Positions 43,049-50,300 of a stretch of DNA of 64,000 bases are shown in pieces (positions within the stretch are counted from its first letter, which is position 1; every line of letters starts with the position of its first letter). The stretch is taken from contig OZ246422.1 in NCBI GenBank assembly GCA_965231185.1, positions 930,001 through 994,000 on the forward strand, read 5' to 3'. Position numbers and translations under genes: made by a program. Source of the DNA: UBA2991 sp965231185 (GTDB taxonomy: Bacteria; Chloroflexota; Dehalococcoidia; Tepidiformales; Tepidiformaceae). Below the pieces are notes generated by a model. That model was not told where the DNA came from and ran no database searches. It was given only the letters and a program-made list of their open reading frames with translations.

Positions 43049-43297
43049 CTAGTTGAACATCCATTGGGCGACAGCAAGCGCTGCACCCGCAATCGCGAGG
43101 TTCATCGCGAGCATACCTAGCCCGAATGTAGGCAGACTCCTGTACAGAGCCTTCTGTAACCCGTCTTCGGTCACGAGCTTCGCAGTACCCTTCGCGATCC
43201 CCTCCTCGACCACGTCAACCGTGGCGCGGGCGAGAGGCTCAGGTGCGCCGGCATCTTGAAGCTGGGTAACTGCCTTGTGAGTGTCCAGCGTGACCAG
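43049..43297 (-). CDS. Small coiled-coil/membrane protein (DUF1640-like), apparent CTG start
   Basis: An 82-residue protein beginning VTLDTHKAVTQLQDAGAPEP after the start, with a charged helix and one C-terminal membrane segment (LGMLAMNLAIAGAALAVAQW). The N-terminus resembles DUF1640-type proteins (T-L-D-T-H-K-x-V). No ATG, GTG or TTG fits; a CTG at 43297 has AGGAGGAG directly upstream at normal distance. Longer in-frame starts fall inside the preceding small gene. It follows that gene by 11 bases and they probably form an operon. Confidence 0.6.
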   Translation of the reverse strand: MVTLDTHKAVTQLQDAGAPEPLARATVDVVEEGIAKGTAKLVTEDGLQKALYRSLPTFGLGMLAMNLAIAGAALAVAQWMFN

Positions 43298-43308
43298 CGC
43301 TCCTCCTG

Positions 43309-43482
43309 CTACTCGTGCTGCAGGATCGCGATGAGCGCTCCGTACACGGCCAGCAGAGCCGTGAATCCGGCGCCCATCACCCACGCGAGGAGACTGACCT
43401 TCCCTCGGACTTCTCCCAGGTCCGCCTTCAGGTCTGCGAACTGGTCCTTCGTCGCGAGGTCTGGGTGAGAGTGCTCCGCCAA
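43309..43482 (-). CDS. Small membrane protein, unannotated
   Basis: A 57-residue protein (LAEHSHPDLATKDQFADLKA with a C-terminal membrane helix GAGFTALLAVYGALIAIL). It has a helix of charged residues then a hydrophobic anchor, the same layout as the next gene. The start is a TTG with GGAGG five bases upstream. It is too short for most gene callers. The pair could form a membrane-tethered coiled-coil complex. Confidence 0.6.
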   Translation of the reverse strand: MAEHSHPDLATKDQFADLKADLGEVRGKVSLLAWVMGAGFTALLAVYGALIAILQHE

Positions 43483-43625
43483 AGCGTCCTCCCCGGTGTC
43501 TCTGGTGAGACTAGCACGGCCCTCGGCAGATGGAAAGCAGCCAACAATAGTTAAGTTCTACATGATGGGGTGGCCCGCTGAATTCTGGACCCATGCCTGC
43601 CGTCGGCCACGCGCGACCGTCCGCC

Positions 43626-43631
43626 TACAAT
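43626..43631 (+). promoter_or_regulatory. -10 element of the tRNA-Arg gene
   Basis: TACAAT eight bases before the tRNA 5' end. No good -35 is visible. Confidence 0.4.
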
Positions 43632-43639
43632 AGCCATAG

Positions 43640-43712
43640 GCCCCCGTAGCTCAGCGGACAGAGCAGGCGTCTTCTAAACGTCTGGCCGCAGGTTCGACTC
43701 CTGCCGGGGGCG
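43640..43712 (+). tRNA. tRNA-Arg (anticodon TCT)
   Basis: A 73-base cloverleaf. The acceptor stem GCCCCCG pairs with CGGGGGC, and the D arm is GCTC...GAGC. The anticodon stem GGCGT/ACGTC encloses loop CTTCTAA with anticodon TCT reading AGA. The T arm is GCAGG TTCGACT CCTGC. The discriminator base is G and no CCA is encoded. A TACAAT hexamer precedes it at a distance suitable for a -10. Confidence 0.95.
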
Positions 43713-43769
43713 TATGCCCTCCTTGCAACCCGTATCCCGGCCCTCCACCATCTGCGCCGGAGGCGAACC

Positions 43770-44744
43770 ATGCAGGTCTCCCCCAACGTCCGCGCCGTCC
43801 AGGTTCCCGATGAGAGCCCCATGCGTCCCCAGTCGACGAACATCTACCTCGTCGGCCGCGACCAGGTCCTCACCATCGACTCGGGCGAGGCCCTCGACCG
43901 CTACCGCTGGATGCTCCGCGGCTACCTCGCCGCCACCGAGAAGGCCGAGATCGCCATCGCCGCCGTCACCCACCACCACGCCGACCACTCCGGCAACCTC
44001 AAGTGGACCCGCGAGATCTTCGACGCCGAGATCGCCATCCCCGAGAACGGGCGCGCCCTCCTCAAGGGACGCCTCCCCGCCAGGGGCGTCCGCAAGCTCG
44101 CCGACGGCCAGGTGGTCGAGCTCGACGGCGGCGTCCGCCTGCGCGTCATCACCTCCCCCGGCCACTCCGTCGACTCGATCTGCTACTACCTTGAGGAGGA
44201 GGGCGTCCTCTTCACCGGCGACACCTTGCTCGGCTCCACCACCACCACCATCGGCGACCTCGCCGCCTATCGCGCCAGCCTCCAGCGCCTCGTGGAGCTT
44301 CCCAACCTGAAGGTCATCTGCCCCGGCCACGGCCCCCTCGTCAACGACCCCCGCGAGCGGCTCCAGTCCTACATCGACCACCGCAACGGCCGCGAGACGC
44401 AGATTCTCGACGCCCTCAAGGAGGGCGGCCCCAGGACAAGCTGGGACCTCATGCTCGCCATCTACCCCGACATCGACACGCGTCTGCGTCGCGCCGCCGA
44501 TGGCAACGTCCGCACCCATCTCGCCCAACTCGAGGCCGAAGGCCGCGTGCTCGCCTCTCCCGGCAAGCCTCGCCGCGCAACGGGCCGCAAGCGCACCCGC
44601 GAGGAGGCCCGCCAGCGCGAGCGCGAGCGCATCATCACGCGCGCCCGCCGCCTCGAAGCCGCGGCTCGCCGCGCCGAGGTGCGCGCCCAGGAAAACCCGC
44701 CCTCCGACCAGTGGATCGACCCCCCGCGCTACGAGCTGGGTTGA
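43770..44744 (+). CDS. MBL-fold metallo-hydrolase (LACTB2-like)
   Basis: A 324-residue zinc hydrolase. The metallo-beta-lactamase fold fills residues 1-215, with THHHADHSG near residue 67, SPGHSVDS, FTGDTLLG and CPGHGPLV. Residues 220-275 form a winged-helix-like segment (ILDALKEGGPRTSWDLMLAI), as in LACTB2-type nucleases and glyoxalase-like enzymes. A basic tail (about 275-315) rich in Arg and Glu follows. The start has GGAGG six bases upstream. It may be an RNA endonuclease or a thioester hydrolase. Confidence 0.85.
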   Translation: MQVSPNVRAVQVPDESPMRPQSTNIYLVGRDQVLTIDSGEALDRYRWMLRGYLAATEKAEIAIAAVTHHHADHSGNLKWTREIFDAEIAIPENGRALLKGRLPARGVRKLADGQVVELDGGVRLRVITSPGHSVDSICYYLEEEGVLFTGDTLLGSTTTTIGDLAAYRASLQRLVELPNLKVICPGHGPLVNDPRERLQSYIDHRNGRETQILDALKEGGPRTSWDLMLAIYPDIDTRLRRAADGNVRTHLAQLEAEGRVLASPGKPRRATGRKRTREEARQRERERIITRARRLEAAARRAEVRAQENPPSDQWIDPPRYELG

Positions 44745-44835
44745 AGCGCCACGGTCCCCGCCGGCGCCAGCGCTCACAACGTTGCCGGGAACGCGGTAAG
44801 ATCGGCGCGCCGCCAGCGGGCGGCTTTGTAATCAC

Positions 44836-46278
44836 ATGCCAGACACACACCTCGTCCACCGCAAGCTAGATATCGCCGTTCAGCCGGTCCCCAAGCAGAA
44901 GGCTGAGGACCGCGTGCGCAACTGGGACGAGACGTACTTCGGCTTCGACCTCGACTCCGCCAAGATCGAGGCCGAGCGCTGCATCCAGTGCCCCTCCGCT
45001 CCCTGCCAGGAAGCCTGCCCCGTCAGTAACGACATTCCCGGGGCCTTCGCCCTCGTTGAGGAAGGCGACATCCTCGGCGCCGCCGACAAGTTCCGCGAGA
45101 CCAGCAACCTCCCCGAGATGTGCGGCCGCCTCTGCCCCCAGGAGAGCCTCTGCGAGGGCGCCTGCGTGGTCGGGTTCGCCATCCGCGTCGATGGCCGCGC
45201 CGAACCCGCTGTCACCATCGGCAAGCTCGAGGCCTTCGTCACCGACTTCCAGCGCCGCGAAGTGGGCGGCTACCCAAGGCCCCAGTACCCGCATCCCCCC
45301 AGCGGACGCAAGGTGGCCGTCATCGGCGCCGGTCCCGCCGGGCTTGCCGTCGCCGAGCTCCTGGCCGATAAGGGCCACGCTTCGACGGTCTTCGAGTACT
45401 GGCCCGAGCCCGGCGGCGTTCTCGTCTACGGCATCCCCAACTTCAAGATGCGCAAGCAGATCGTCGACGACTACATCACCCACCTCGAAGCGCTCGGCGT
45501 CGAGTTCCGCTGCAACACCTACGTCGGCAAGGACATCACCGTCGACGAGATGCTCGACGGCGAGTACGACGCCGTCTTCCTCGGCACCGGCGCCGGCGTC
45601 GGCAACGAGCTCGGCATTGAGGGCGAAGGCCTCGAGGGTGTCCACCGCGCCACCGACTACCTCGTGCGCGGCAACCTCCGCCCCGACCAGCTCCCGCCCC
45701 ACCTCAAAGAGCCCCTCCCACCGCCCACGAAGGTCGCCGTCATTGGCGGTGGCGATACCTCCATGGACTGCGTCCGCACCGCCGTCCGCCTGGGCGCCGA
45801 GTCCGTCACTTGCGTCTATCGCCGCACCGAGGCCGAGATGCTGGGCCGTGGCGAGGAGCGCATCAATGCTCGCGAGGAAGGCGTCCACTTCGAGATGCTG
45901 ACCGCCCCCCTCCGCATCCTCGGCGACGAGAACGGCAAGGCCACCGGCGTCGAGTGCATCCACATGCGCCTCGGCGAGCCCGACGACTCCGGCCGCCGCC
46001 GCCCGGTTCCCATCGAGGGCAGCGAGTTCGTCATCGAAGCCGACACCATCCCCATCGCCATCGGCTACGGCGCCGACCCCGTCGTCCCCGAGACCACCAG
46101 CGGCCTCAGCACGAGCTGGGGCGCCCTCATCGCGATCGACGAAGGCGGACGCACCTCCCGCCGCGGCGTCTTCGCCGGCGGCGACAACGTCAACGGCGCC
46201 GACCTCGTCGTCACCGCCCTCGCCGACGGCCGCCGCGCCGCCGAGGCCATCGCCGCCTACATCGACACCCTGGATTAG
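44836..46278 (+). CDS. NAD(P)-dependent oxidoreductase, glutamate synthase small subunit (GltD) family
   Basis: A 480-residue flavoprotein of the GltD family. The N-terminal Fe-S region has CIQCPSAPCQEACPVSND (about residues 49-66) and CGRLCPQESLCEGACV. Then come the FAD site VAVIGAGPAGLAVAELLA, the NAD(P) site VAVIGGGDTSMDCVRTAVRL and the terminal GVFAGGDNVNGADLVVTALA. The family moves electrons from NADPH to a partner such as GltB, dihydropyrimidine dehydrogenase or NfnA. No gltB adjoins, so the partner is unknown; an NfnB-like role is possible. Confidence 0.85.
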   Translation: MPDTHLVHRKLDIAVQPVPKQKAEDRVRNWDETYFGFDLDSAKIEAERCIQCPSAPCQEACPVSNDIPGAFALVEEGDILGAADKFRETSNLPEMCGRLCPQESLCEGACVVGFAIRVDGRAEPAVTIGKLEAFVTDFQRREVGGYPRPQYPHPPSGRKVAVIGAGPAGLAVAELLADKGHASTVFEYWPEPGGVLVYGIPNFKMRKQIVDDYITHLEALGVEFRCNTYVGKDITVDEMLDGEYDAVFLGTGAGVGNELGIEGEGLEGVHRATDYLVRGNLRPDQLPPHLKEPLPPPTKVAVIGGGDTSMDCVRTAVRLGAESVTCVYRRTEAEMLGRGEERINAREEGVHFEMLTAPLRILGDENGKATGVECIHMRLGEPDDSGRRRPVPIEGSEFVIEADTIPIAIGYGADPVVPETTSGLSTSWGALIAIDEGGRTSRRGVFAGGDNVNGADLVVTALADGRRAAEAIAAYIDTLD

Positions 46279-46312
46279 CGGTCCTACCCCCACCCCTACC
46301 CACTCCCTCCCC

Positions 46313-46318
46313 CACAAT
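46313..46318 (+). promoter_or_regulatory. -10-like hexamer six bases before the YbaY-like lipoprotein
   Basis: CACAAT, then GACGAC and ATG at 46325. There is no ribosome-binding site. Confidence 0.35.
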
Positions 46319-46324
46319 GACGAC

Positions 46325-46723
46325 ATGACCCGCGTCGTCGCCCTCCCCGCCCTTGTCCTCGCCCTGCTCGTTCTTCCCATGTGCGGTGGGAACGACGGCG
46401 TTGCCACCGGCAAGGTGTACTTCGGCGGCGGCGACATCGACCTCCCCGAGGGCGCCGTCGTCACCGTTCGCCTTCTCGATGTCTCCTACGCCGACGCCCC
46501 CTCCATGACCCTCGGCGAGCACGTCATCGACGCCGCCGGCAGCCTCCCCGTGCAGTTCCGCATCTCCTACGACAAGTCCGCGATCGACGACCGCAACAAC
46601 TACTCGCTTTCAGCCAGGAGCGAGCTCGACGGCCGCCTCCTCTACATCAATGACACCGTCCACTCCGTCCTCACCCGCAACAACCCCGGCGACCGTGATG
46701 TTGAGGTCATCCTGGTCGATTAA
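46325..46723 (+). CDS. YbaY/YscW-like predicted lipoprotein
   Basis: A 132-residue exported protein. The signal peptide LPALVLALLVLPMCGG contains a lipobox-like LPMC with Cys20. The rest is one YbaY/YscW-type beta domain: GKVYFGGGDIDLPEGAVVTV, RLLDVSYADAPSMTLGEHVI and LLYINDTVHSVLTRN. It is a close relative of the C-terminal domain of the protein at 9248-9886. The function is unknown. Confidence 0.75.
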   Translation: MTRVVALPALVLALLVLPMCGGNDGVATGKVYFGGGDIDLPEGAVVTVRLLDVSYADAPSMTLGEHVIDAAGSLPVQFRISYDKSAIDDRNNYSLSARSELDGRLLYINDTVHSVLTRNNPGDRDVEVILVD

Positions 46724-46730
46724 CCGTCGC

Positions 46731-46759
46731 TGCACAGGCAGCCGTACATCCGGTACACT
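46731..46759 (+). promoter_or_regulatory. Predicted promoter of the second TA pair
   Basis: TGCACA at 46731-46736 and TACACT at 46754-46759, 17 bases apart. The antitoxin TTG start follows at 46779. Confidence 0.45.
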
Positions 46760-46778
46760 ATTGTCTATTGGGGGTATC

Positions 46779-47000
46779 TTGACGATTAGACGAAAAGACC
46801 CCCGGAGCGAAGAACCCGAGGCCGACAACGGCCGTGCCCGGCCGACTGCCGGCTGGTTCAAGAGTTCGACTACCTTTGAAGAGCTGGTCGAGAAGCAGGG
46901 CGTCCGCCCCTTCGTCTTCCCCGAAGGGAAGGATGATGAGGACAAGTTCGACGTCGACGAGTTCCTTGACGCCATCCTTGGCGAGCAGAAGAGGCCGTAA
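46779..47000 (+). CDS. Predicted antitoxin of a PIN toxin pair
   Basis: A 73-residue acidic protein (TIRRKDPRSEEPEADNGRA, then FEELVEKQGVRPFVFPEGKD and DVDEFLDAILG). I do not recognise a named family, but the position just before a PIN toxin and the disordered acidic tail fit an antitoxin. The start is a TTG preceded by GGGGGTATC, the same leader as rnc. Its stop lies 26 bases before the toxin start. Confidence 0.6.
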   Translation: MTIRRKDPRSEEPEADNGRARPTAGWFKSSTTFEELVEKQGVRPFVFPEGKDDEDKFDVDEFLDAILGEQKRP

Positions 47001-47026
47001 CCCTGCCCCCGCCCGCCCGCATCCTC

Positions 47027-47413
47027 GTGGATACCGATGTCTTCTCCTTCATGTTTGGAGGGGATTCCCGCGCCGACCGATACCGACCGCACCTTGAAGG
47101 GCGTCTTGCTGGCCTGTCCTTCCAGAGCATCGCGGAATTACTGCAGGGCGCCTTCCAGAACAACTGCGGCGAGCGGCGTATCGGCAACCTCAGAGACGCC
47201 ATCGACGGCTTTGCGGCCGTCCCGTTTGACATGGAGATGGTGGAGCACTTCGCAAGGCTGCGCGCCGCTCGTCGCCAGGCAGGTCGCGAAATCGATGCCG
47301 CCGACGCGTGGGTTGCCGCCACTGCTCTTTGGGCTCGATGCCCCGTCGTGACCCACAACCGGCGGGACTTTAGCGGGATTGACGGCCTCGAAGTCGTCAC
47401 GGAACTGAGCTAG
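47027..47413 (+). CDS. vapC: VapC-type PIN-domain toxin
   Basis: A 128-residue PIN ribonuclease. DTDVFSFMF holds the first Asp, FQSIAELLQGAF the central Glu, and IDAADAWVAATAL with VVTHNRRDFSGI the remaining acidic residues. The GTG at 47027 is chosen; sequence just upstream continues in frame as RIL, so an unusual earlier start is possible. It partners the small acidic protein before it. Confidence 0.85.
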   Translation: MDTDVFSFMFGGDSRADRYRPHLEGRLAGLSFQSIAELLQGAFQNNCGERRIGNLRDAIDGFAAVPFDMEMVEHFARLRAARRQAGREIDAADAWVAATALWARCPVVTHNRRDFSGIDGLEVVTELS

Positions 47414-47421
47414 GCACTACC

Positions 47422-47451
47422 CACTCAGCGTGGCGCCAGCTGGGCGCTCAT
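47422..47451. repeat. REP-like element, copy 1
   Basis: CACTCAGCGTGGCGCCAGCTGGGCGCTCAT (47422-47451) resembles the element at 47489-47518: both start CACTCAGC and contain GGCG...CAGC...GGCGCT. Confidence 0.4.
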
Positions 47452-47488
47452 CTTACCCCTCAGCGGCATCGCCACGCGCTCTCCTCAC

Positions 47489-47518
47489 CACTCAGCCGGG
47501 CGTCAGCCCGGCGCTCTC
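47489..47518. repeat. REP-like element, copy 2, perfect hairpin
   Basis: GCCGGGC (47495-47501), loop GTCA, GCCCGGC (47506-47512), inside CACTCAGC...GCGCTCTC. It sits downstream of the tRNA-Gly gene and could help end its transcript, though no T-run follows. Confidence 0.5.
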
Positions 47519-47527
47519 CTCGGGTGG

Positions 47528-47598
47528 AGCGGGCGAAGGGAATCGAACCCTCGTCTCAACCTTGGGAAGGTCGCATTCTGCCATTGAACCACGCCCGC
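47528..47598 (-). tRNA. tRNA-Gly (anticodon CCC)
   Basis: A 71-base cloverleaf on the minus strand. The acceptor GCGGGCG pairs with CGCCCGC, and the D arm is GTTC...GAAT. The anticodon stem CGACC/GGTTG encloses TTCCCAA, anticodon CCC. The T arm is GAGGG TTCGATT CCCTT. The discriminator is T and no CCA is encoded. Confidence 0.95.
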
Positions 47599-47648
47599 AC
47601 GCGCGGCTCGCATCCTATCATTGCCCGCACTTCCGCCGGAGGCTGCCC

Positions 47649-48113
47649 GTGCCCATCCCTAAAGAGCTCGCCCTCACCCCCGACCAGATCGACGAGATCA
47701 TGTCGACCACCTGGAATATGCGTATTGCCACCATCGGACCCGGCGAGCGCATCAACCTCACGCCGCTCTGGTTCGGCTGGGCCGGAGGCCGCGTCTACAC
47801 CTTCTGCCGTGGCCAGAAGATCGCGAATCTGCGCCGCAATCCCGCCGCCACCGTCCTCGTCGACCTGAACGAACGCTACCCCGAGCTCCAGGGAATCATG
47901 CTCCAGGGCCGCGCCGCCGTCCTCGAGGACGCGGACGCCGAGAACGCCGACCCCCACCTCGAGGAGGCGCGCGTCCAGATGGGCCAGAAGTACGGCCAGC
48001 CGGATGGACGCCATGCGGCCACCGCCGGGGGACGAAACCGCCGCTGGGTCGTCCTCGAACCCGACCACGTGGTCACCTGGGACAACTTCAAGCTCGGCCA
48101 GCTCCAGCGCTAG
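47649..48113 (+). CDS. Pyridoxamine 5'-phosphate oxidase-like flavin/F420-binding protein
   Basis: A 154-residue split-barrel protein. The core MRIATIGPGERINLTPLWFG, then RVYTFCRGQKIANLRRNPAA and TVLVDLNERYPELQGIMLQG, follows the PPOX family. Members use FMN, F420 or haem-like cofactors. The GTG start has GGAGG six bases upstream. With a luciferase-like enzyme nearby an F420-dependent reductase is plausible; the cofactor cannot be read directly. Confidence 0.8.
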   Translation: MPIPKELALTPDQIDEIMSTTWNMRIATIGPGERINLTPLWFGWAGGRVYTFCRGQKIANLRRNPAATVLVDLNERYPELQGIMLQGRAAVLEDADAENADPHLEEARVQMGQKYGQPDGRHAATAGGRNRRWVVLEPDHVVTWDNFKLGQLQR

Positions 48114-48120
48114 CCGTTCG

Positions 48121-48828
48121 TTAGAGCTGGCCCACCAGCCACTCCTCCGCCGCCCCCACCACGTCGTCGTCGATGGCGAAGTGCCCGCCGGGCAGCGTCA
48201 CCAGGTCCTTCTCACCGGGAACGGCCCCGTAGAGCTCCACCGTCGCCTCGGGCGCGACGACCTCGTCTCGCTCCTTCGCGATGACCCGCACGGCCACGTT
48301 CGCCAGCGCTGGAAGGTGGCTGCCCGGTCCCTCCGCCGGACCGCTCAACGGCCCGCTGCCCGCTGCCGCGAACACCGCCGCCCGGAAGCGCCCGTCCCCC
48401 GCCACTGCCGGGATGCCCAGCATCGCCCCGAGCGAGTAGCCGTAGTACCCCAGACGCCCCGTGTCGACCGGGTAGCGCTCCGCCAGTGCGTCGATGGCGT
48501 CGTGAACCTCCCCCGCGAACTGAGCCGCCATCGCGGCCGCCTGATCGGGGTCCTGCAGCGCCGCGAACGGGTCGGCTACCGCTCGCTCACCGTGACCGGG
48601 CGCATCCAGTCCCAGGCACGCCCAGCGATGCGTCGTCGCCCACGCCCGCGCCGGCCCGGAGACGATCGCGTCGTCCTTGCTGCCCATGCCCGGGTGCTGG
48701 ATAAGCACCAGCGGGAACGGTCCTTCTTCCCCGTCCGGCAGCCACAGCCGTCCCGGAGTCTCGTCCAGCAGGAAGCGCACCTCGCGCAGGCCTCCGTACG
48801 CTCGCTCGCTTGCTTCGAAATTCGGCAT
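48121..48828 (-). CDS. Alpha/beta hydrolase (dienelactone hydrolase-like)
   Basis: A 235-residue alpha/beta hydrolase. The nucleophile elbow is GYYGYSLGAMLGIP (Ser in GYSLG). QHPGMGSKDDAIVSGPARAW is the oxyanion region, and an Asp (KERDEVV) and His (PGGHFAI) complete the triad. The substrate is unknown. It follows the methyltransferase gene by 10 bases and may share its transcript. Confidence 0.85.
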   Translation of the reverse strand: MPNFEASERAYGGLREVRFLLDETPGRLWLPDGEEGPFPLVLIQHPGMGSKDDAIVSGPARAWATTHRWACLGLDAPGHGERAVADPFAALQDPDQAAAMAAQFAGEVHDAIDALAERYPVDTGRLGYYGYSLGAMLGIPAVAGDGRFRAAVFAAAGSGPLSGPAEGPGSHLPALANVAVRVIAKERDEVVAPEATVELYGAVPGEKDLVTLPGGHFAIDDDVVGAAEEWLVGQL

Positions 48829-48838
48829 GGCCGCGAGC

Positions 48839-49633
48839 CTACGCGCTCCCCCGCCGCGGTGCGCCGCCCCGCCGTCCCCACAGCAGCAGTCGCTTGAACG
48901 TCAGCAGGTAGGGACGCTCTGCTGGCAGCTCCGCCAGCAGACGCTCCTGGTATTCCGCCAGGTACGCTTCGTAGTCCTCGCCTGCGAGCCGCGTGCGGTA
49001 GTCCGTCAGCAGTGAGCCCTTCACCCACTCCACCACCTCCTCGGGCCCCGCCAGCCGGTGCAGATACACCTGCATGCTCACGTGCTGCTCCTCGAACCCC
49101 ATCCGCGCGAACAGCTCCGCGTACCACTCGACCACGCCCATCGGGTACTCGCGGACGTAGCCCCCCAGCGCCTGCGCATGACGCGGCTCCCGCGCCACAT
49201 CGTGCGCCACCGTGTGCGAGGGATGGTCGTGATTCATGGGCATCTGCACCGCCAGCTGCCCGCCCTCCCCGAGCGTTGCCGCGAGCCGCGGGAAGAGCGA
49301 CTCGTGATCCGGCACCCACTGCAGCGCCGCGTTCGAGAACACGACGTCGAGGCCGTCCTCCGCGAACGCTCCGATATCGCCCTGCTCGAAGCGGACCCCG
49401 TCCCCCGCGTACTGTGCGCTCTGCGCCAGCATCGCCTCCGACCGGTCGACCCCCACCGTCTCCGCCGCCCCCGTGCCCTCGTGCAGCACGCGCGTCAGCA
49501 CGCCCGTCCCACACCCCAGGTCAGCCACACGCCCCCCGGGAACCGGCTCCACGAGCGCCAGCAGGTCGTGGAACGGCTGCTCGCGCTCGGCGCGAAAGCG
49601 CGCGTACTGCTCCGGCTGCCAGGCGTCGCTCAC
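48839..49633 (-). CDS. tam: Trans-aconitate 2-methyltransferase-like enzyme
   Basis: A 264-residue class I AdoMet methyltransferase. The N-terminus SDAWQPEQYARFRAEREQPF, then GGRVADLGCGTGVLTRVLHE (AdoMet motif), VFSNAALQWVPDHESLFPRL and AVQMPMNHDHPSHTVAHDVA match Tam, which methylates trans-aconitate. The GTG start at 49633 matches the family N-terminus; a longer frame upstream is unsupported. It diverges from the nicotinamidase gene. Confidence 0.85.
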   Translation of the reverse strand: MSDAWQPEQYARFRAEREQPFHDLLALVEPVPGGRVADLGCGTGVLTRVLHEGTGAAETVGVDRSEAMLAQSAQYAGDGVRFEQGDIGAFAEDGLDVVFSNAALQWVPDHESLFPRLAATLGEGGQLAVQMPMNHDHPSHTVAHDVAREPRHAQALGGYVREYPMGVVEWYAELFARMGFEEQHVSMQVYLHRLAGPEEVVEWVKGSLLTDYRTRLAGEDYEAYLAEYQERLLAELPAERPYLLTFKRLLLWGRRGGAPRRGSA

Positions 49634-49707
49634 GTGCGCGAGCCTACCAGCGCTCCCCATTGACGAGTACTTGACGCGTGTTCCGCGCCTCCCCAAGGTG
49701 GCCCCGC

Positions 49708-50292
49708 ATGGTCCGCTGGGATGAGCACACCGCCCTCGTCGTCGTCGATGTCCAGAACGACTTCGCCGACCCCCGCGGCAGCCTCTCCGTGCGTGGCGGC
49801 GACAAGATCATCCCGGCCCTCAACGACGCTGTCGCTGCCGCCGAGGCCGCCGGCGCCTGCGTCGTCTACACGCAGGACTGGCACCCATCCGACACTCCCC
49901 ACTTCGAGAAGGATGGAGGCATCTGGCCCGTCCACTGCGTCCAGGACTCCTGGGGCGCCGAATTCCACCCCGACCTCCGCGTCGTGGGCGAGGTCGTCCG
50001 CAAGGGAACCGGCGGCGAGGACGGCTACTCCGGCTTCACCGTCCGCGACCCCACCAACAACACCCCCAGCGACACCCTCCTCGAATCCATCCTCCGCGAA
50101 CGTGGCGTCCGCACCGTCGTCGTCGGTGGCCTTGCGACCGACTACTGCGTCCGCGACACCGCTCTCGACGCCGCCGATCGCGGCTTCGCCACCTTCGTCC
50201 TCATCGACGCCGTGCGCGCCGTCGACCTCCAGCCTGGCGACGGCGCCCGCGCCTTCGAGGCCATGCGCCGCGCGGGCGTGCGTTCGGCCTGA
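49708..50292 (+). CDS. pncA: Nicotinamidase
   Basis: A 194-residue cysteine hydrolase converting nicotinamide to nicotinic acid in NAD salvage. The catalytic Asp is in VVVDVQNDFADPRGSLSV, the Lys in VVRKGTGG and the Cys in GLATDYCVRDTALDA. The metal-binding QDWHPSDTPHF is intact. The ATG at 49708 gives the family start; an earlier TTG at 49678 is unlikely. AAGGTGG precedes it. Confidence 0.9.
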   Translation: MVRWDEHTALVVVDVQNDFADPRGSLSVRGGDKIIPALNDAVAAAEAAGACVVYTQDWHPSDTPHFEKDGGIWPVHCVQDSWGAEFHPDLRVVGEVVRKGTGGEDGYSGFTVRDPTNNTPSDTLLESILRERGVRTVVVGGLATDYCVRDTALDAADRGFATFVLIDAVRAVDLQPGDGARAFEAMRRAGVRSA

Positions 50293-50300
50293 ACGCTCCC

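Noticed and set aside
43310..43384. Longer version of the small membrane protein at 43049
   Set aside because: The extra N-terminal residues lie over the coding end of the preceding small gene in a different frame and look random.
47495..47512. Hairpin considered as a Rho-independent terminator
   Set aside because: The stem is perfect but no T-run follows on either strand; called REP-like instead.
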